Source of the DNA: Rhodobacteraceae bacterium HLUCCA09
Lineage (GTDB): Bacteria > Pseudomonadota > Alphaproteobacteria > Rhodobacterales > Rhodobacteraceae
Reading direction: 5' to 3'
Length of the DNA stretch: 45,646 nt
Assembly (NCBI GenBank): GCA_001314685.1
Contig: LJNT01000148.1
Span: forward strand, 1-45,646
Shown: positions 43,044 through 45,646 of the stretch, in pieces
Layout of the letters: each line of letters begins with the position of its first letter
Numbering within the stretch: the first letter of the stretch is position 1
Translations under genes and position numbers: made by a program
The notes under the pieces: generated by a model
Databases searched by the model: none
Seen by the model: only the letters and a program-made list of their open reading frames with translations
Told to the model about the DNA's origin: nothing

Positions 43044-44105
43044 TCAGCCGTCGCGCCGCTCGGGGAACAGGAGCGAGGCGTCGCCGTAGGAGAAGAAGCG
43101 GTATCGCTCTTCGATGGCGTGGGCGTAGAGCTCCATGATCCGCTCGCGCCCCATGAGCGCCGAGACAAGCATCATCAGCGTCGATTTCGGCAGGTGGAAG
43201 TTGGTCATCAGCCCGTCGGCCACGCGAAAGTGGAAGCCCGGGTAGATGAAGATGTCGGTCTCGCCGCGCCAGGGCGTGATGCCGCTGTCGGTCGCCGCGC
43301 TCTCGATCAGGCGCAGCGCGGTGGTGCCGACGGCAATGATCCGGCCGCCCTCGGCCCTGGCGGCGTTGATCGCGGCGGCGGCCTCTTGCGTGACCTCGCC
43401 CCATTCGGCGTGCATCCTGTGGGTGGTGACGTCGTCGACCTTCACCGGCAGGAAGGTGCCCGCGCCGACATGCAGGGTGACATGGGCGAAGCGCACGCCG
43501 CGGCGCGCGATCTCGTCCAGCAGCGCCGCGTCGAAGTGGAGCGAGGCGGTGGGCGCGGCCACCGCCCCGGCGCGGCGGGCGAAGACGGTCTGGTAATCCT
43601 CGCGGTCCTGTTCGTCGGCCGCGCGGCGGGCGGCGATGTAGGGGGGCAGCGGCATCGCTCCGGCGGCGTTGAGCGCGCGGTCGAAATCCTCGCCCGAGAG
43701 CGAGAAGGCGAGGTGGAGCTGGCCCTCGCCCCGTCCCGTCACCTCGGCCGAGAGGTCGGGCGAGAACACGATGGTCTCGCCGTCGCGCACCTTCTTCGCC
43801 GGTTTCGCCAGCGCCGCCCACGTCCCGTCGGCGCGCGCCTCGAGCAGCGTCACTTCGATCTTCGCCTGCGTGTCGCCCTGCGCCGTGGCGCGGCTGCGCG
43901 TGCCGGTCAGCCGCGCGGGGATCACCCGGGTGTCGTTGAGCACCATCAGGTCGCCCGGGCGCAGGAGATCCGGCAGGTCGTACACGTGAAGGTCGCGTGT
44001 CGCCTCGCCCTCTGCGAGCAGCAGCCGGGCCGAGCTGCGCGGCCGGGCGGGGCGCGTGGCGATCAGCGCTTCCGGCAGGTCGAAGTCGAACTCGGACAGT
44101 TTCAT
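43044..44105 (-). CDS. queA: S-adenosylmethionine:tRNA ribosyltransferase-isomerase
   Basis: [30 protein letters not shown]...[16 protein letters not shown]...[15 protein letters not shown]...[15 protein letters not shown]. Confidence 0.97.
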   Translation of the reverse strand: MKLSEFDFDLPEALIATRPARPRSSARLLLAEGEATRDLHVYDLPDLLRPGDLMVLNDTRVIPARLTGTRSRATAQGDTQAKIEVTLLEARADGTWAALAKPAKKVRDGETIVFSPDLSAEVTGRGEGQLHLAFSLSGEDFDRALNAAGAMPLPPYIAARRAADEQDREDYQTVFARRAGAVAAPTASLHFDAALLDEIARRGVRFAHVTLHVGAGTFLPVKVDDVTTHRMHAEWGEVTQEAAAAINAARAEGGRIIAVGTTALRLIESAATDSGITPWRGETDIFIYPGFHFRVADGLMTNFHLPKSTLMMLVSALMGRERIMELYAHAIEERYRFFSYGDASLLFPERRDG

Positions 44106-44277
44106 GCCGATACCCGAATGGCGCTCCGGCCGAAGGTGCGGGAGACGACCGGCCCACGACCAATCCGTTCCCCCCCGCCGGCCGGGCCGCGTCCCCCCCT
44201 CCCCCGGATCGGGTGCGGCACTCCGCGATGCTGGGCGCGCTGCATCGCGAGGCAGGGCGCATCCGCGCCGCGCCCCA

Positions 44278-45646
44278 TCACCGGCCCTCCGGCCGGTCGG
44301 GAGGCGCGGCGCGGAAGATCTGGCGGAAGGCCCCCGGCGTCAGGATCGACAACGGGTTTACCGTGACGGCGGGTGCCCCCGCCGGCCCCCGCACCCGGTA
44401 GTTGAAGCCGAACAGCCCCTCGCCCTCGCGCGACACGATCTGCCCGATCGAGTTGACGAAATAGATCGGCGAGAGCACGCCCTGGATGTCGACCTGATCG
44501 TTGGCCATGTCGTAGATCCCGTCCGCCGAGATGCCGAGCGCCGGCCCGACCGCGGAGGCGGATGTGAGCCGCACCGCCCCGGGCGTCAAGCGGAACGACG
44601 CCTCGATTGCGGAGAAGAGCAGGCCCGGCCCGTTCAGCCGCTCGAGCAGGCCCACCACCGACAGCGTGTTGAACAGCGCCGCGAGGCCCGGCGCGGCGGT
44701 GACGCGGATCTGGGCGACCTCGAGCGCGCCGCGCCACGCGCCCGACTGCCCCTCGGGCGTGAGCGTGAGCGTCAGCGTGCCGCCCCGAGCCGCCTCGAAG
44801 GCACCGGCGGCCGCGAGCGCGCGGCCCGCATCGCCCGTCTGCACGCGCACGCTGGGGCGGCCGCCCTGACCGGGACCGAGCTCTCCCGTCACCGGCGGCC
44901 CGCCGTCGAGGCGGCCTCGGAAGGACCCGGCCAGGGCCCCGCCCGCGGGCGCGAGATCGGCCGTCACGCCGGTCAGCGCCACGCCCTCGGCCAGCGTCAG
45001 CCGGTCGAGCCGGCCCGAGACAGGGGGTGGCCCGCCGCCGCTGCCGCCTGCGCCCCCGCCGCCGAAGCCTGCGGCGGCGAGATCGAGGGTGCCGCCCGAG
45101 AGCACCACCGCGGGCGGCCGCCCCGCGCCGCGGCCGACGAGCGCCAGCGCCCCGTCGAACCAGCCGCCGAGCCGCACCGTCTGGAGTGTCAGCCGGTCGA
45201 GCCCGCCGCCCGGGGCGAGCGCCAGCCGCCCGCGCGCCACCAGCCCAGGCGCCTCGAGCGCCACGGTGTCGAAGGCGGGCGGCGCGCCCTGAAAGCCGAG
45301 CCGCCCCGCGAGCTCCAGACTGCCCGATGCGGCCGCCGGCTTCGACCAGCCGAGGTCGGGCAGGCGCAGCGCCAGCCCCTGCAGCGTCGAGGCGAGAGCG
45401 AGCTCCGGTGCCCTGCCGCGCCCGAGCGTGAGGGCGACCTCGGCGTCGGCCTCTCCCGACAGGGCGCCCGGCGGCAGGGCCACGCCGAAGGTGCTGGCCG
45501 TCTCGGCCGAGAGGGGGGCGCGGGCGGTCACCCCGGCCGGCCCGGCATCGGGGCCGATGGGCAGGCGGAACGCGCCCGAGAATGGCACCCCGTCGAGCGC
45601 CGCGCGCCCCTCGAGCAGCAGCCCGGTCGGGTCGACGGCGAGCGCG
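44278..45646 (-). CDS. AsmA-like / YhdP-DUF3971-type envelope protein, C-terminal part, truncated by right edge
   Basis: Repetitive beta-rich sequence; C-terminus [85 protein letters not shown]; open to 45646. Confidence 0.82.
   Translation of the reverse strand, partial: ALAVDPTGLLLEGRAALDGVPFSGAFRLPIGPDAGPAGVTARAPLSAETASTFGVALPPGALSGEADAEVALTLGRGRAPELALASTLQGLALRLPDLGWSKPAAASGSLELAGRLGFQGAPPAFDTVALEAPGLVARGRLALAPGGGLDRLTLQTVRLGGWFDGALALVGRGAGRPPAVVLSGGTLDLAAAGFGGGGAGGSGGGPPPVSGRLDRLTLAEGVALTGVTADLAPAGGALAGSFRGRLDGGPPVTGELGPGQGGRPSVRVQTGDAGRALAAAGAFEAARGGTLTLTLTPEGQSGAWRGALEVAQIRVTAAPGLAALFNTLSVVGLLERLNGPGLLFSAIEASFRLTPGAVRLTSASAVGPALGISADGIYDMANDQVDIQGVLSPIYFVNSIGQIVSREGEGLFGFNYRVRGPAGAPAVTVNPLSILTPGAFRQIFRAAPPDRPEGR

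Overview
High-GC alphaproteobacterial chromosomal DNA, Rhodobacteraceae-like by gene content and intergenic motifs. About 40 genes are readable, mostly housekeeping: erpA-like, FKBP-type PPIase, xthA, AlkA-type glycosylase, bioY, purB, trmFO, gluQRS, hisI, recG, ligA, trpE, gap, coaD, a valine-catabolism set (mmsA, acyl-CoA dehydrogenase, 3-hydroxyisobutyryl-CoA hydrolase, mmsB), uvrA, lpdA, queA and an AsmA-like gene running off the right edge. No rRNA, tRNA, CRISPR or intact mobile element was seen. Most notable observation: an unlisted 38-aa single-TM ORF (14655..14771, minus) with an RBS, its own terminator and a GTTC-N7-GTTC alphaproteobacterial SOS box; the same box type lies upstream of uvrA. 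It is a candidate LexA-regulated small membrane protein, functionally comparable to SidA or TisB. Other observations: an AlkB-fold protein that appears to have lost all three iron ligands, next to an AlkA-type gene; a solitary FliG paralog with an altered C-terminal motif; a family of structured intergenic elements (hairpins followed by GATATTT..AGCAAGAAGAAG) with compensatory changes, two copies of which bracket xthA in inverted orientation; a frameshifted PpiD/SurA gene; and an in-frame P-domain/Mfd chimera at the left edge (deletion or assembly misjoin). All calls come from reading the sequence; no database search was run.
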